Of a stretch of 64,000 nt of DNA, positions 17,754 to 28,459 are shown one piece after another (the stretch's first letter is position 1; every line of letters starts with the position of its first letter). The stretch is from Pseudomonas lundensis (lineage in GTDB: Bacteria; Pseudomonadota; Gammaproteobacteria; Pseudomonadales; Pseudomonadaceae): positions 1-64,000 of the forward strand of contig NZ_NQKI01000013.1 in NCBI RefSeq assembly GCF_002269125.1, in the 5' to 3' direction. The position numbers and the translations under genes are program-made. Below the pieces are notes generated by a model. The model was given only the letters and a program-made list of their open reading frames with translations. It had not been told where the DNA came from and made no database searches.

Positions 17754-17781
17754 GAACTTTTAAACCGGATGCTGCCTCCCA
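17754..17781 (+). promoter_or_regulatory. AlgU (sigma-22)-like promoter before glgE
   Basis: GAACTT (17754-17759), a 17-base spacer and TCCCA match the AlgU/RpoE-type layout GAACTT-N16/17-TCTGA with a perfect -35 and a partial -10. It lies about 80 bases before the glgE start. Osmotic induction of trehalose genes in Pseudomonas fits this, but the -10 is imperfect. Confidence 0.4.
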
Positions 17782-17862
17782 AGCTAAGTGCCCGGTGCCA
17801 ATGCCGGAAAGTGCTTCAAAACGACACACGTTAGCGTCCATGGGCGTGAGGAGTGATGCTCG

Positions 17863-19857
17863 ATGACTGCTGATTTCCCGGATTCAGATTCAACCGCTGT
17901 ATTGCCTCTGTCCCATGCGTTGTTGCTGCCGCGCATCGTCATTGAAAGCACCTCCCCGGTGCTGGATAACGGCCAGTTCGCCGTCAAGGCGACCCAAGGG
18001 CGGACGGTTGAGGTCACCACCAACGTCTTTACCGATGGACACGATCAACTGGCCGTGAGGCTGCATTGGCGTCGGGTCGAAGAGGACGTGTGGTCAACCA
18101 CGCCCATGACATTTCTTGGCAATGATAGCTGGCGGGGTCAGTTCGGCGTGCCATTGCAAGGGCGCTATGTGTTCTGCATTGAAGCCTGGATTGATCGCTT
18201 TGCCAGCTTTTGCCATGAACTGGAGAAAAAGCATCAGGCCGGGGTCCCCGTCAGCCTTGAGCTGCAAGAAGGACGGGTGCTGGTCCAACAAGCGATCGAG
18301 CGCACGCAGGATGCGCTTAAGGCGCAGTTGCAGGCTTTATTGGTTCAACTCGCCGGCTTGCTTGAAACCGAACAAGTGGCGCTGTTCCTCCATGAAAGCA
18401 GCGCCCATCTCATGGCGCAGGCGCAATACCATGCCTACGTCAGCCTCAGCCCTGAGTACCCGGTGGACGTGGAGCGCCCGTTGGCCGAGTTTGCCAGCTG
18501 GTACGAACTGTTCCCGCGTTCGATGACCAACGATCCCGCCCGGCACGGAACGTTTAATGACGTGATTGATCGGCTGCCGATGATCCACGACATGGGCTTT
18601 GACGTGCTGTATTTTCCGCCGATCCACCCCATCGGCCGCCGTCATCGCAAGGGGCCGAACAATGCCCTGCAAGCCGGCCCCGACGACCCTGGCAGTCCGT
18701 ATGCCATCGGCAGCGAAGAGGGCGGGCACGATGCGATTCACCCTCAATTGGGCACGCGTGAGGATTTTCGCCGTCTGGTGCAGGCCGCCGCTTCACACGG
18801 GCTGGAGATTGCGCTGGATTTCGCCATCCAGTGTTCGCAGGACCATCCGTGGCTTACCCAGCATCCCGGCTGGTTTAATTGGCGCCCCGACGGCACGATT
18901 CGCTACGCGCAGAACCCGCCGAAGAAATACCAGGACATCGTCAACGTCGATTTTTATGCCCCGGATGCGATCCCGTCACTGTGGCTGGCATTGCGTGACA
19001 TCGTGCTGGGCTGGGTTGAAGAGGGGGTCAAGCTGTTCCGTGTGGACAACCCGCACACCAAGCCGCTGCCATTCTGGCAATGGCTGATTGCCGACATCAG
19101 AAGCACCCACCCCGACGTGATTTTTCTGGCTGAAGCCTTTACCACCCCGGCGATGATGGCGCGGCTGGGCAAGGTGGGTTATTCCCAGAGCTACACCTAT
19201 TTCACCTGGCGCAACACCAAGGCCGAACTGACCCAGTACTTTACCGAGCTCAACCAGAGCCCGTTGCGCGAGTGCTTTCGCCCGAATTTTTTCGTTAACA
19301 CCCCGGACATCAACCCACGCTTTTTACAAGAGTCAGGGCGCGCCGGGTTCCTCATCCGTGCCGCGCTGGCAACCATGGGCTCGGGTTTGTGGGGCATGTA
19401 TTCGGGGTTTGAATTGTGCGAATCCGCGGCCTTGCCGGGGCGCGAGGAATATCTCGACTCCGAGAAATATCAGATTCGACCACGGGATTTCACGGCGCCC
19501 GACAACATCGTGCCCGAGATCGCGCAACTCAATCGCATCCGCCGCCAAAACCCGGCCTTGCACACGCATTTGGGCCTGACGTTCTACAACGCCTGGAACG
19601 ACAACATTCTGTATTTCGGCAAGCGCAGCGCCGATGGCAGCAACTTTGTGCTGGTGGCGATCAATCTCGACCCGCACCACGTGCAGGAAGCCCACTTTGA
19701 ATTGCCCTTGTGGGAACTGGGCTTGCCCGACGATGCCGCGACCGCAGGTGAAGACCTGATGAGTGGCCACCGCTGGACCTGGCACGGGAAAACCCAGTGG
19801 ACCCGCCTCGACCCTCAGGTTCAGCCCTTCGGCATCTGGCGCATCAAACCTCTTTAA
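17863..19857 (+). CDS. glgE: alpha-1,4-glucan:maltose-1-phosphate maltosyltransferase GlgE
   Basis: A 664-aa GH13_3 enzyme that extends alpha-1,4-glucan with maltosyl units from maltose 1-phosphate. N and S domains occupy residues 1-205, and the catalytic barrel follows. Nucleophile Asp395 (LFRVDNPH) and acid/base Glu424 (FLAEAF) sit almost exactly where the Streptomyces coelicolor enzyme has them (394 and 423). [14 protein letters not shown] (351-364) forms part of the active-site surroundings. GAGGAG precedes the ATG. It is first in the glgE-treS/mak-glgB operon, 58 bases before treS. Confidence 0.96.
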   Translation: MTADFPDSDSTAVLPLSHALLLPRIVIESTSPVLDNGQFAVKATQGRTVEVTTNVFTDGHDQLAVRLHWRRVEEDVWSTTPMTFLGNDSWRGQFGVPLQGRYVFCIEAWIDRFASFCHELEKKHQAGVPVSLELQEGRVLVQQAIERTQDALKAQLQALLVQLAGLLETEQVALFLHESSAHLMAQAQYHAYVSLSPEYPVDVERPLAEFASWYELFPRSMTNDPARHGTFNDVIDRLPMIHDMGFDVLYFPPIHPIGRRHRKGPNNALQAGPDDPGSPYAIGSEEGGHDAIHPQLGTREDFRRLVQAAASHGLEIALDFAIQCSQDHPWLTQHPGWFNWRPDGTIRYAQNPPKKYQDIVNVDFYAPDAIPSLWLALRDIVLGWVEEGVKLFRVDNPHTKPLPFWQWLIADIRSTHPDVIFLAEAFTTPAMMARLGKVGYSQSYTYFTWRNTKAELTQYFTELNQSPLRECFRPNFFVNTPDINPRFLQESGRAGFLIRAALATMGSGLWGMYSGFELCESAALPGREEYLDSEKYQIRPRDFTAPDNIVPEIAQLNRIRRQNPALHTHLGLTFYNAWNDNILYFGKRSADGSNFVLVAINLDPHHVQEAHFELPLWELGLPDDAATAGEDLMSGHRWTWHGKTQWTRLDPQVQPFGIWRIKPL

Positions 19858-19915
19858 CCGAGCCTTGAGCCGCTGCTCAGGCGGCCTCGCGCGTGCGAAT
19901 CAGCAGGTATTACCC

Positions 19916-22900
19916 ATGGCAAAGAACGCCGCAACCGCAAGTTTTATCAACGACCCGCTCTGGTACAAAGACGCGGTGATTTATCAGGTCCACGTGAAAT
20001 CGTTTTTCGACTCCAACAATGACGGTATCGGGGATTTTCCGGGCCTGATCAGCAAGCTCGATTACATCGCGGAGCTGGGGGTCAATACCCTGTGGCTTTT
20101 GCCGTTCTACCCGTCACCCCGCCGCGACGATGGCTACGACATCGCTGATTATCGCGGCGTACACCCGGATTACGGCACCCTGGCCGATGTGAAGCGCTTC
20201 ATCGCCGAAGCCCACAAACGCGGCCTGCGGGTCATCACCGAGCTGGTCATCAACCACACGTCCGACCAACACCCCTGGTTTCAAAAAGCGCGGCACGCCA
20301 AACCCGGCTCCAAGGCCCGGGATTATTACGTGTGGTCTGATACCGATCAGAAGTACGATGGCACGCGCATCATCTTTCTCGACACCGAAAGCTCCAACTG
20401 GACGTGGGACCCGGTTGCTGGTCAGTACTACTGGCACCGTTTCTATTCCCATCAACCCGACCTCAACTTCGACAATCCGCAGGTGATGAAAGAAGTGTTG
20501 TCGGTGATGCGCTACTGGCTGGACATGGGCATCGACGGCCTGCGCCTGGATGCCATTCCGTATTTGATCGAACGCGACGGCACCAACAACGAAAACCTGC
20601 CCGAAACCCATCAGATACTGAAACAGATTCGTGCCGAAATTGACGCCCATTACCCGGACCGCATGCTGCTGGCCGAAGCCAACCAATGGCCGGAAGACAC
20701 CCAACAGTATTTCGGTGACAGCGACGGCATCAATGGCGACGAATGCCATATGGCGTTTCATTTCCCCCTGATGCCGCGCATGTACATGGCGTTGGCACAG
20801 GAAGATCGTTTCCCGATCACCGACATTCTTCGCCAGACCCCAGAAATTCCGGCCAATTGCCAGTGGGCGATTTTTTTGCGCAACCACGATGAGCTGACCC
20901 TGGAAATGGTCACCGACAAAGAGCGTGATTACCTGTGGAATTACTACGCTGCGGACCGCCGCGCGCGCATCAACCTGGGCATTCGTCGGCGTCTGGCGCC
21001 CTTGATGGAACGCGACCGTCGGCGCATTGAACTGCTCAACAGTTTGTTGCTGTCGATGCCCGGTACGCCCACGTTGTATTACGGCGACGAAATCGGCATG
21101 GGTGACAACATCTACCTGGGCGATCGCGACGGCGTGCGCACCCCCATGCAGTGGTCGATTGACCGCAACGGCGGTTTTTCACGTGCCAACCCGGCCAGCC
21201 TGGTGCTGCCGCCGATCATGGACCCGCTCTACGGCTACCCGTCCGTCAACGTGGAGGCTCAGTCCGGTGACCCGCATTCGTTGCTCAACTGGACCCGCCG
21301 GTTGTTGGCCGTGCGCAAGCAACAACAAGCGTTCGGCCGCGGTAGCCTGAAAATGCTGTCACCGAGCAACCGCAGGGTGCTGGCCTATATTCGCGACTAC
21401 ACCGACAGCGAAGGTAAGAACGAAACCATTCTTTGCGTGGCCAACGTGTCGCGCAGCGCACAGGCCGTGGAGCTGGACCTGTCCGAGTACGGTGGGCGGG
21501 TGCCTGTGGAAATGCTGGGCGGCAATGCCTTCCCGCCGGTTGGCCAGTTGCCGTTCATGCTGACGCTGGCGCCATATGGCTTCTACTGGTTCCTGCTGGC
21601 ACCTGAAAGCCAAATGCCGGGTTGGCACGCCGAGCCCGTACAAAGCTTGCCCGAGCTGGTCACGCTGGTGATCAAAAAAAGCCTCGAAGATGTGCTGCAC
21701 GGACCCGCACGCACCACACTGGAGCGCGTGACCTTGCCGGCCTGGCTGCCCAAGCAGCGCTGGTTCGGGCAAAAAGGCGCGCCGATCGAACAGGTGGAGT
21801 GGCTGTATGGCACACGCTTGGGGCACGCCGATACGCCGATGTTGCTGACGGAGGTGCTGGTCACCGCAGGCGGCCAGCAGTACCGCTACCAACTACCGCT
21901 CGGGGTTGTGGGTGAAGACCAGCCCGTCAGCGCGTTGGCTCAGCAATTGGTACTGTGCCGGGCGCGACGGGTGCGTCAGGTGGGCTTTATCACGGATGCC
22001 TTCAGCCTTGAACCCTTTGTGCGCGCTGTGCTGGGTCACTTACACGCGGGCACGGCGCTGGACAGCAGCGCAGGGCCCATTCGTTTCACCCCGACCGCGC
22101 AATTGGCCGAACTGGGGCTGGATGAAAACAGCGAGATTCGTTACCTGTCGGCCGAGCAATCCAACAGCTCGGTGGTGGTCGGCGGCACCTTGGTGCTCAA
22201 ACTCATTCGTCAGCTCAGCAGCGGCATCCACCCCGAGCTGGAAATGGGCGCTTACCTGACGGCCGCGGGCTACCCCAATATTTCCCCCTTGCTGGGCGCC
22301 GTGGAGCGTCATGGCAGCGACGGCGAAAGCACGTTGCTGATGATTGCCCAAGGCTATCTGAGCAATCAGGGCGATGCCTGGACCTGGACTCAAAACAACC
22401 TGGAACGTGCCATTCGCGACGAACTGGCAGATGCCATGTCCGAACACGATCAGCACTACAACGCACTGGGTGAGCTGGCTGACTTTGCCGCTGTGCTGGG
22501 CCGCCGCCTGGGTGAGCTGCATCAGGTGCTGGCCAGCGAGACCGACAACCCGGATTTCACCCCGCAGATCACCAGCGCGAAAGACGTGCGCCATTGGTCG
22601 ACGGTCATCAGTCAGCAGGTCAACGCGGCGTTGCAGCAACTCCACGGGCACCTGTCGCTGTTGTCGGTTGAAGATCAGGCGCAGGTCAAACACTGGCTCA
22701 AGCACGGGCGTGACATCAGCGCTTACATCAAGGCGCTGGCCGACCGCACCCTCGGCGGCCCACGGATCCGCGTGCATGGCGACCTCCACCTGGGGCAGGT
22801 GCTGGTGGTACAGGGCGATGCCTATTTCATCGACTTCGAAGGAGAACCGGCGCGGCCCTTGCAAGAGAGACGCAGCCGCCACAGCCCTTACAAAGACCTC

Positions 22901-23263
22901 AGCGGGCTGCTGCGTTCCTTTGATTACGCCGCAGCCATGGCGGTGGCGCAGGTGCAACAGGCGGACCATTCGCCCGAGGCCGATGTGGCCCGTCAACGTG
23001 TGGTGGAGCGTTACCTAGAGGAAGCCCGCGGTGCCTTGACGCAGGCGTATTCCCATGCAACGGCTACGCTGGCTTCAGGCTGGGAAGTGGAGAGTGGCCC
23101 GCAGGCTGCACTGACCCTCTTCAGTCTGGAAAAGGCGGCCTATGAAGTGATCTATGAAGCGGCCAACCGACCTGCCTGGTTACAGGTTCCACTGCGCGGG
23201 CTGAGCACCTTGCTCAGTCAGGTGCCGGGCATGTCCAAGCCTTTGAACGGAGAGAAACAATGA
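19916..23263 (+). CDS. treS: trehalose synthase-maltokinase fusion TreS/Mak
   Basis: A 1115-aa bifunctional protein. Residues 1-540 form a GH13_16 trehalose synthase that interconverts trehalose and maltose (Asp212 in GLRLDAIPY, Glu254 in LLAEANQW, His324-Asp325 in LRNHDEL). Residues from about 600 form a maltokinase that makes maltose 1-phosphate for GlgE. Its cap begins with [11 protein letters not shown], and the kinase loops [10 protein letters not shown] and IDFEGEP lie near 954-976. A frame extending 51 codons upstream into glgE is rejected; the MAKNAATAS start follows the glgE stop and a weak GCAGG box. Its last four bases overlap glgB (ATGA). Confidence 0.95.
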   Translation: MAKNAATASFINDPLWYKDAVIYQVHVKSFFDSNNDGIGDFPGLISKLDYIAELGVNTLWLLPFYPSPRRDDGYDIADYRGVHPDYGTLADVKRFIAEAHKRGLRVITELVINHTSDQHPWFQKARHAKPGSKARDYYVWSDTDQKYDGTRIIFLDTESSNWTWDPVAGQYYWHRFYSHQPDLNFDNPQVMKEVLSVMRYWLDMGIDGLRLDAIPYLIERDGTNNENLPETHQILKQIRAEIDAHYPDRMLLAEANQWPEDTQQYFGDSDGINGDECHMAFHFPLMPRMYMALAQEDRFPITDILRQTPEIPANCQWAIFLRNHDELTLEMVTDKERDYLWNYYAADRRARINLGIRRRLAPLMERDRRRIELLNSLLLSMPGTPTLYYGDEIGMGDNIYLGDRDGVRTPMQWSIDRNGGFSRANPASLVLPPIMDPLYGYPSVNVEAQSGDPHSLLNWTRRLLAVRKQQQAFGRGSLKMLSPSNRRVLAYIRDYTDSEGKNETILCVANVSRSAQAVELDLSEYGGRVPVEMLGGNAFPPVGQLPFMLTLAPYGFYWFLLAPESQMPGWHAEPVQSLPELVTLVIKKSLEDVLHGPARTTLERVTLPAWLPKQRWFGQKGAPIEQVEWLYGTRLGHADTPMLLTEVLVTAGGQQYRYQLPLGVVGEDQPVSALAQQLVLCRARRVRQVGFITDAFSLEPFVRAVLGHLHAGTALDSSAGPIRFTPTAQLAELGLDENSEIRYLSAEQSNSSVVVGGTLVLKLIRQLSSGIHPELEMGAYLTAAGYPNISPLLGAVERHGSDGESTLLMIAQGYLSNQGDAWTWTQNNLERAIRDELADAMSEHDQHYNALGELADFAAVLGRRLGELHQVLASETDNPDFTPQITSAKDVRHWSTVISQQVNAALQQLHGHLSLLSVEDQAQVKHWLKHGRDISAYIKALADRTLGGPRIRVHGDLHLGQVLVVQGDAYFIDFEGEPARPLQERRSRHSPYKDLSGLLRSFDYAAAMAVAQVQQADHSPEADVARQRVVERYLEEARGALTQAYSHATATLASGWEVESGPQAALTLFSLEKAAYEVIYEAANRPAWLQVPLRGLSTLLSQVPGMSKPLNGEKQ

Positions 23264-25485
23264 GTGCTGGCAAGGATCTGGGTGAAGGACGTGGTGGTTT
23301 ATTGCCCACTCGGCAAGACATTGAAGCGTTGATTAACGCCGAGCACCGCGATCCCTTTTCGGTGTTGGGCCCCCATGCGGACGGCCAGGGCGGGCAATAC
23401 ATTCGGGCGTTTCTGCCACAGGCGTTGAGCGTCAGCGTAATCGCACGCGACACCGGCGATGTGCTGGGGCCGTTGTCGTGTCCCGACGTACCGGGGTTGT
23501 TCGTCGGCCATTTTACCGAGCCGCGTGCCTACGCACTGCGCATCCAGTGGGCCGGGGGTGAGCAAACCAGCGAAGACCCCTATAGCTTTGGTCCGCTACT
23601 GGGTGAAATGGACCTGTACCTGTTTGCCGAAGGCAATCACCGAGACCTCAGCCATTGCCTGGGCGCACAGGTGATGAGCGTGGACGGCGTGCCCGGCGTG
23701 CGCTTTGCCGTGTGGGCCCCCAATGCCCGACGCGTGTCGGTGGTCGGCGATTTCAATATCTGGGACGGTCGCCGCCACCCGATGCGCCTGCGCCACCCGA
23801 GCGGGGTGTGGGAAATCTTCATTCCGCGTCTACAGGCGGGTGAAGCCTACAAGTACGAGATTCTCGGTGAACACGGGATTTTGCCGCTTAAGGCCGACCC
23901 CATGGCGCTGGCCACGCAGCTGCCGCCGCTGACCGCGTCCAAAGTGGCCTCGCCGCTGGCGGTGGACTGGCAGGACCAGCAGTGGATGCAGGAACGCGGC
24001 CACGTGCAACGCCCTGATGCGCCGCTGTCGATCTACGAGTTGCACGTGGGGTCGTGGCAGTGCGAAGTGGACGAGGTGGGCGAAGTGGCCCGTCAATACA
24101 CGTGGCAGGAACTGGCGCAACGGCTCATCCCCTATGTAAAAGAAATGGGCTTCACCCACATCGAACTGATGCCGATCATGGAGCACCCGTTCGGGGGGTC
24201 GTGGGGCTATCAGCCGCTGTCGCAATTCGCCCCGAGTGCGCGCTATGGCTCGCCGGATGATTTCGCCGCGTTTGTTAACGCCTGTCACGTCGCGCACATC
24301 GGCGTCATTCTGGACTGGGTGCCTGCGCATTTCCCCAATGACGAGCACGGTCTGGCCCAGTTTGATGGCACGGCGCTGTATGAATACGCCAACCCGCTGG
24401 AAGGCTTCCACAAAGACTGGAATACCCTGATCTACAACCTGGGCCGCACAGAAGTCCACGGTTTCATGCTGGCGTCAGCCTTGCACTGGCTCAAAGATTT
24501 CCACATCGACGGGCTGCGGGTCGATGCGGTGGCGTCCATGTTGTACCGCGATTACTCGCGCCAACCCGGTGAGTGGATTCCGAACCGGCATGGTGGGCGG
24601 GAGAACCTCGAAGCCATCGACTTTTTGCGCCACCTCAACGATGTGGTTGCACTGCAAGCCCCTGGCGCGCTGATGATTGCCGAAGAGTCCACCGCCTGGC
24701 CAGGCGTCAGCCAGCGCACCGATGAAGGCGGGTTGGGCTTTGCCTACAAATGGAACATGGGCTGGATGCATGATTCGCTGCATTACATTCAGCAAGACCC
24801 GGTGTACCGGGCGCACCACCATAACGAACTGAGTTTCGGGCTGGTCTATGCATGGACCGAGCGCTTTGTCCTGCCGATTTCCCACGACGAAGTGGTGCAC
24901 GGCAAACACTCGCTGATCGACAAAATGCCCGGCGATCGCTGGCAGAAATTTGCCAACTTGCGGGCCTACCTGAGCTTCATGTGGACCCATCCAGGCAAAA
25001 AGCTGCTGTTCATGGGCTGTGAGTTTGGCCAATGGCGCGAGTGGAACCACGATCAGCAGTTGGACTGGTACTTGCTCCAATACCCGGAACACAAGGGCGT
25101 GCAGAAGCTGGTGGGCGACCTGAACCGCCTGTACCGCGATTACCCGGCTTTGCACGATCAGGATGATGTACCCCAAGGCTTTCAATGGCTGATCGGCGAT
25201 GACGCCACCAACAGCGTGTTCGCGTGGTTGCGCTGGAGCAAGGACGGCCAACCGCTGCTGGTGGTCGCCAACTTTACACCCGTTCCGCGTGAGGGATACC
25301 GGATTGGCGTGCCGTCTGCGGGCACTTGGCAGGAGGTGCTCAACAGCGATGCCGACACCTACGCGGGCTCCAATTACGGCAACGGCGGAGGCGTGGACAC
25401 CGACCCGCTGCCCAGCCACGGGCAAACCCATTCACTGGCGCTGAACCTGCCGCCGTTGGGGGTTTTGATCCTTAAACCGAACTGA
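23260..25485 (+). CDS. glgB: 1,4-alpha-glucan branching enzyme GlgB
   Basis: A 741-aa branching enzyme that moves glucan segments to alpha-1,6 positions. It has two N-terminal carbohydrate-binding beta domains (about 30-230), a GH13 barrel with nucleophile Asp422 ([12 protein letters not shown]), Glu475 (IAEESTAWP) and the SHDEVVHGK histidine-aspartate pair, and an all-beta C-terminal domain. The Asp-Glu spacing of 53 residues equals that of the E. coli enzyme (405/458). Its ATG overlaps the treS stop, and GGAGAG precedes it. It is the last gene of the plus-strand operon. Confidence 0.96.
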   Translation: MSAGKDLGEGRGGLLPTRQDIEALINAEHRDPFSVLGPHADGQGGQYIRAFLPQALSVSVIARDTGDVLGPLSCPDVPGLFVGHFTEPRAYALRIQWAGGEQTSEDPYSFGPLLGEMDLYLFAEGNHRDLSHCLGAQVMSVDGVPGVRFAVWAPNARRVSVVGDFNIWDGRRHPMRLRHPSGVWEIFIPRLQAGEAYKYEILGEHGILPLKADPMALATQLPPLTASKVASPLAVDWQDQQWMQERGHVQRPDAPLSIYELHVGSWQCEVDEVGEVARQYTWQELAQRLIPYVKEMGFTHIELMPIMEHPFGGSWGYQPLSQFAPSARYGSPDDFAAFVNACHVAHIGVILDWVPAHFPNDEHGLAQFDGTALYEYANPLEGFHKDWNTLIYNLGRTEVHGFMLASALHWLKDFHIDGLRVDAVASMLYRDYSRQPGEWIPNRHGGRENLEAIDFLRHLNDVVALQAPGALMIAEESTAWPGVSQRTDEGGLGFAYKWNMGWMHDSLHYIQQDPVYRAHHHNELSFGLVYAWTERFVLPISHDEVVHGKHSLIDKMPGDRWQKFANLRAYLSFMWTHPGKKLLFMGCEFGQWREWNHDQQLDWYLLQYPEHKGVQKLVGDLNRLYRDYPALHDQDDVPQGFQWLIGDDATNSVFAWLRWSKDGQPLLVVANFTPVPREGYRIGVPSAGTWQEVLNSDADTYAGSNYGNGGGVDTDPLPSHGQTHSLALNLPPLGVLILKPN

Positions 25486-25490
25486 CCTGC

Positions 25491-25516
25491 CACTGCCGGG
25501 GTGCGCCTGGGCAGTG
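25491..25516. terminator. weak hairpin between convergent operons
   Basis: CACTGCC and GGCAGTG arms with a 12-base loop lie in the 32-base gap between the glgB stop and the stop of the opposing phosphatase gene. No T-tract is present, so termination activity is only suggested by position. Confidence 0.35.
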
Positions 25517-25517
25517 A

Positions 25518-26318
25518 CTACAAATGCACATCGACGGCTAAGGGCAAATGGTCCGAGAGGTGGGTCCAGGGCTTGCCGTCGAGGATTTTCGGGTTGCGAC
25601 TGCTCGCATTGCGCAAATAGATCCGGTCCAGCCTCAGCAATGGCCAGCGCGCCGGGTAGGTTTTCGCCAGCTTGCCGTGATGGCGCTCGAAGGCCTCATG
25701 CAGGTCATCGCGCTGCCTGAGGGCGGCGTTGCCTTGCAGTTTCCAGTCGTTGAAGTCCCCGGCGATGATCACCGGGTCTTGTGGCGGCAAGGATTTGAGC
25801 AATTGGTTGAGCAACACGATCTGTAGCTGGCGATGACTTTCCAGCAGGCTCAAATGCACGCAGATCGCATGCACCTGTTCATGACCGGGTACGTCCAGCA
25901 CACAATGCAGCAGCCCGCGCCGCTCGGGGCCGGTGATGGAAACGTCGAGGTTGCGCCACGATTTGATCGGGTATTTGGACAACACGGCATTGCCGTGGTG
26001 GCCGTCCGGGTAGACCGCATTACGGCCGTAGGCAAAATCATTCCACATGCTGTCGGCCAAAAACTCGTACTGCGACATGGCCGGCCACTTGTCGTAGCGC
26101 GAAGCGTGTTTTTCATGCTCACCGAGCACTTCCTGCAAAAACACCAGATCGGCCCCGGTGCTGCGCACCGCTTCGCGCAGTTCCGGCAGAATGAAACGTC
26201 GATTGAAGGCGGTGAACCCCTTGTGCGTGTTGACAGTCAGCACCTTCATCCGGTGCACGGCGGGCGCGGCGACCGGGGCAGGGGGCTTAAGATTGTTACC
26301 GGCTATATCGAGGCTCAT
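25518..26318 (-). CDS. endonuclease/exonuclease/phosphatase (YbhP-like) family protein
   Basis: A 266-aa protein of the DNase I-like EEP superfamily. It shows NTHKGF (metal site), FLQEVLG with the conserved Glu, GDFNDWK, and SDHLPLAVDV near the C-terminus with the catalytic Asp-His pair. It resembles YbhP, which in other bacteria is encoded beside the cardiolipin synthase clsB and ybhN; neither is present here. The start with AGGAGAG directly upstream is chosen over one 13 codons earlier. It lies 75 bases behind the glycosyltransferase gene and could be the last gene of the long minus-strand operon. The substrate is unknown (nucleic acid, phospholipid or another phosphodiester). Confidence 0.85.
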   Translation of the reverse strand: MSLDIAGNNLKPPAPVAAPAVHRMKVLTVNTHKGFTAFNRRFILPELREAVRSTGADLVFLQEVLGEHEKHASRYDKWPAMSQYEFLADSMWNDFAYGRNAVYPDGHHGNAVLSKYPIKSWRNLDVSITGPERRGLLHCVLDVPGHEQVHAICVHLSLLESHRQLQIVLLNQLLKSLPPQDPVIIAGDFNDWKLQGNAALRQRDDLHEAFERHHGKLAKTYPARWPLLRLDRIYLRNASSRNPKILDGKPWTHLSDHLPLAVDVHL

Positions 26319-26393
26319 GGTCTCTCCTGTGCGTGGGGTCACGTGGGTTCGACGCATGCCGAGACAGCGCGTTCAGTATCGGCACTGCCTTTT

Positions 26394-27095
26394 TTATAGC
26401 GCGTCGGGGCGTGATCCCCCTTGATGTTGGTCATGTTCGGCCACGCTAAGCAGTGACCTTAAGTAATCACCAAAGCCACCAGAGGCGCGGCAGTCGAGCC
26501 GGGCGCTGGTGATGACCTGTGGGCGGTGGCTCCAGGCGATAGACGCGCCGCAGGCCTCCAGTTGCTTCACCAAGTGCACGTCTTCGTGGCAAGCCAGCGG
26601 CTGAAAGCCCCCGGCACGGCGGTAGGCTTTGGCGCTGAAGCCAAGGTTGGCACCGTGGATATGCCGGTGGCCGTCCCGTGCTTCGTAGGCCGCCTGGTAA
26701 CGGGAGCGGGCGGCTTCATCAATGCCGTTGCCCCAGTCATCGACGGTCACCGTGCCGCACACGGCGTCTTTGCCCAACGCCAATTGCGCCACCAGCCAAT
26801 CTTCGGCCACGCGGCTGTCGGCATCGGTGCACGAGATCCAGCGCGCCCCGCGTTCCAGCAACCATTGCGCCCCGGCGCCACGGGCAGCGCCCACGTTGCG
26901 GGCATTGATCGCCAGCACGTCGACGTCGTATTGCGCAGCAATGTCGGCTGACAGGTCGTCGCAACTGTCGAGCACCACCAGCACGCGCACCGGCTCTGCC
27001 TTAAGCTGCGGATGACGGCTGGCGCTGAGCACGGCATGCAGGCAGTGGGCAATCAGCGCCTCTTCGTTATGTGCGGGAATCAGCACGCCGATCAT
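26394..27095 (-). CDS. family 2 glycosyltransferase
   Basis: A 233-aa cytosolic GT-A enzyme without transmembrane segments. N-terminal GVLIPAHNEEALI binds the nucleotide sugar, DADSR is the metal-binding DxD-type motif, HGANLGFS and CHEDVHL give the acceptor loop and catalytic acid region. TSARLDCRASGGFGDYL closes the domain. The ATG overlaps the methyltransferase stop (ATGA), and GGAGGG lies upstream. It is fourth in the acyl-CoA dehydrogenase/PIG-L/methyltransferase/glycosyltransferase set. Donor and acceptor are unknown. Confidence 0.87.
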   Translation of the reverse strand: MIGVLIPAHNEEALIAHCLHAVLSASRHPQLKAEPVRVLVVLDSCDDLSADIAAQYDVDVLAINARNVGAARGAGAQWLLERGARWISCTDADSRVAEDWLVAQLALGKDAVCGTVTVDDWGNGIDEAARSRYQAAYEARDGHRHIHGANLGFSAKAYRRAGGFQPLACHEDVHLVKQLEACGASIAWSHRPQVITSARLDCRASGGFGDYLRSLLSVAEHDQHQGGSRPDAL

Positions 27096-27691
27096 CGCAA
27101 TCCCTCCAGGCTGGCTACAGAAATAGGGTCGCGGCCCCACACTTCAAGGATGAAATCGTCTTCCAGGTGCTGTACCAGACGCGGCCAGCCCAAGGTGTCG
27201 TGCACCCGCGCGTGCACCTCGTCGCCGGTCAGGGCACAGCCTTCGATAGCCGGTCGCCAGTGGCACGCGAGCAACTGGCCATCAGGGGCCAGGCTAAGCA
27301 GCGCCAGTTCGAGCATTTCTTCCAGCGCTTTGGGGTCCATGTAATAAGCCACCTCGCTGATGACAATCAGGTCGAAGCTACGCTCGGGCCATTGTTCCGG
27401 CACGCGGTTTTGCCGCACCTCCACGTTGGCGCAGTTGCTCAGCCGCTGGCGTGCCAGTTGCACGGCCTTGGCTGAGGTGTCACAGGCCAGTAGCCAATCG
27501 GTTCGCTGGGCGAGCCCGGCGCTTAATTCGCCATTGGCGCAGCCCACTTCAAAAATCGCCGGGTAATGCTGGCGCGGCAGGCTGGCCAGGGTAATGGCCC
27601 GTTTGCGCTGTTCGTACCAGCGTTCGCGAAAGGCCCACGGATCGTTGTTGTGGGCGTAGAGCTGATCAAAAAAAGCAGTCGAGACACTCAT
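27092..27691 (-). CDS. NodS-like SAM-dependent methyltransferase
   Basis: A 199-aa class I methyltransferase. FEVGCANGELSAGLA is SAM-binding motif I, LLACDTS holds the acidic ribose-binding residue and DLIVISEVAYYM is the post-II region. The N-terminus (FFDQLYAHNNDPWAF) and overall size are typical of the NodS family, whose namesake N-methylates the deacetylated glucosamine of Nod factors. Here it lies between a PIG-L deacetylase (3 bases upstream) and a glycosyltransferase (4-base overlap), so methylation of an amino sugar is a plausible but untested inference. Confidence 0.87.
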   Translation of the reverse strand: MSVSTAFFDQLYAHNNDPWAFRERWYEQRKRAITLASLPRQHYPAIFEVGCANGELSAGLAQRTDWLLACDTSAKAVQLARQRLSNCANVEVRQNRVPEQWPERSFDLIVISEVAYYMDPKALEEMLELALLSLAPDGQLLACHWRPAIEGCALTGDEVHARVHDTLGWPRLVQHLEDDFILEVWGRDPISVASLEGLR

Positions 27692-27694
27692 GAT

Positions 27695-28459
27695 TCATCC
27701 CTGTACAAAAACAACTTCATAGGGTTGTAGCAACCGTTCCAGCGCGTGTTCGCTGAGCACCGGTTCGGCACCCGTGCTTGGGTCGTTATGGATCTGACTG
27801 GTGAAGGCCTTGGCTGCATAGCGTTTGCGTGCCACCGCCTGGGCGCTGAGGTCGATGCGCCGGGCGCGCGCCCACGGCACGCGCGGGTCGTCATCGTGGG
27901 CCCAGTGCCACGTCCAGATCGGCAGTTCGTGCATGCGGGCGCCCACGTTCGCAGCCGCCTTGACGCTGGCGCGGCCGACGGCGTCGTGATCGCAGTGACC
28001 ATCGCGGCACCAAGTACTGAACACCACGTCGCCGGGCTTGAGGTGCTGTTCGATGAAGGCCGTGAGTAGCGCTTCATCGGCAGCCACCTGGCTGTCGAGG
28101 AAACCGCCCCTGACCCAGTGCAGCTCAGGCACCGGCAGGCCGAGTCGGCTCAGGGCCTCTTCAGATTCGAGGGCGCGTTGATACGCCAAATCGCACGCTG
28201 GCCATAAGCTGGAGCCGGGGTGGCTGGCGGTGCCGTCAGTGACAGAGATCAACAACAGCGGGCGATTAAGGGTATTGATCAGTTGCAGCAAGCCGCCGGT
28301 ACCCAGGACTTCGTCGTCCGGATGGGGGGCGACGATGACCGCACGTGAGCCTTCTGGCAGCAGCTCAGTGACGTCCACGGCCGGCAAGTTTGCCAGCCGT
28401 TGAGAGTCGCGCCAGTGTTGCAGCGGGGTGCCGCTGCCCACAATCAGGTTTTCTTTCAT
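27695..28459 (-). CDS. PIG-L/LmbE family N-deacetylase
   Basis: A 254-aa zinc-dependent deacetylase of the LmbE superfamily, which removes acyl groups from N-acetylglucosamine-type amino sugars (as in MshB, BshB and PIG-L). Zinc ligands are visible in IVAPHPDDEVLGTGGLL (HPDDE) and in RDGHCDHDAVGR (HxxDH). No signal peptide is present, so it acts in the cytoplasm. Its ATG overlaps the stop of the flavoprotein gene (ATGA). A start 12 codons further upstream would lie inside that gene and is not favoured. Confidence 0.9.
   Translation of the reverse strand: MKENLIVGSGTPLQHWRDSQRLANLPAVDVTELLPEGSRAVIVAPHPDDEVLGTGGLLQLINTLNRPLLLISVTDGTASHPGSSLWPACDLAYQRALESEEALSRLGLPVPELHWVRGGFLDSQVAADEALLTAFIEQHLKPGDVVFSTWCRDGHCDHDAVGRASVKAAANVGARMHELPIWTWHWAHDDDPRVPWARARRIDLSAQAVARKRYAAKAFTSQIHNDPSTGAEPVLSEHALERLLQPYEVVFVQG

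Noticed and set aside
17472..17834. A 120-codon plus-strand frame, Gly/Ser-rich, before glgE
   Set aside because: The opposite strand encodes the proline-rich small protein with a good ribosome binding site. The Gly/Ser content is simply its antisense image.
19763..19915. A longer N-terminus for TreS/Mak
   Set aside because: The extra 51 codons overlap the glgE end in another frame and carry no TreS sequence; the family begins near the MAKNAATAS start.
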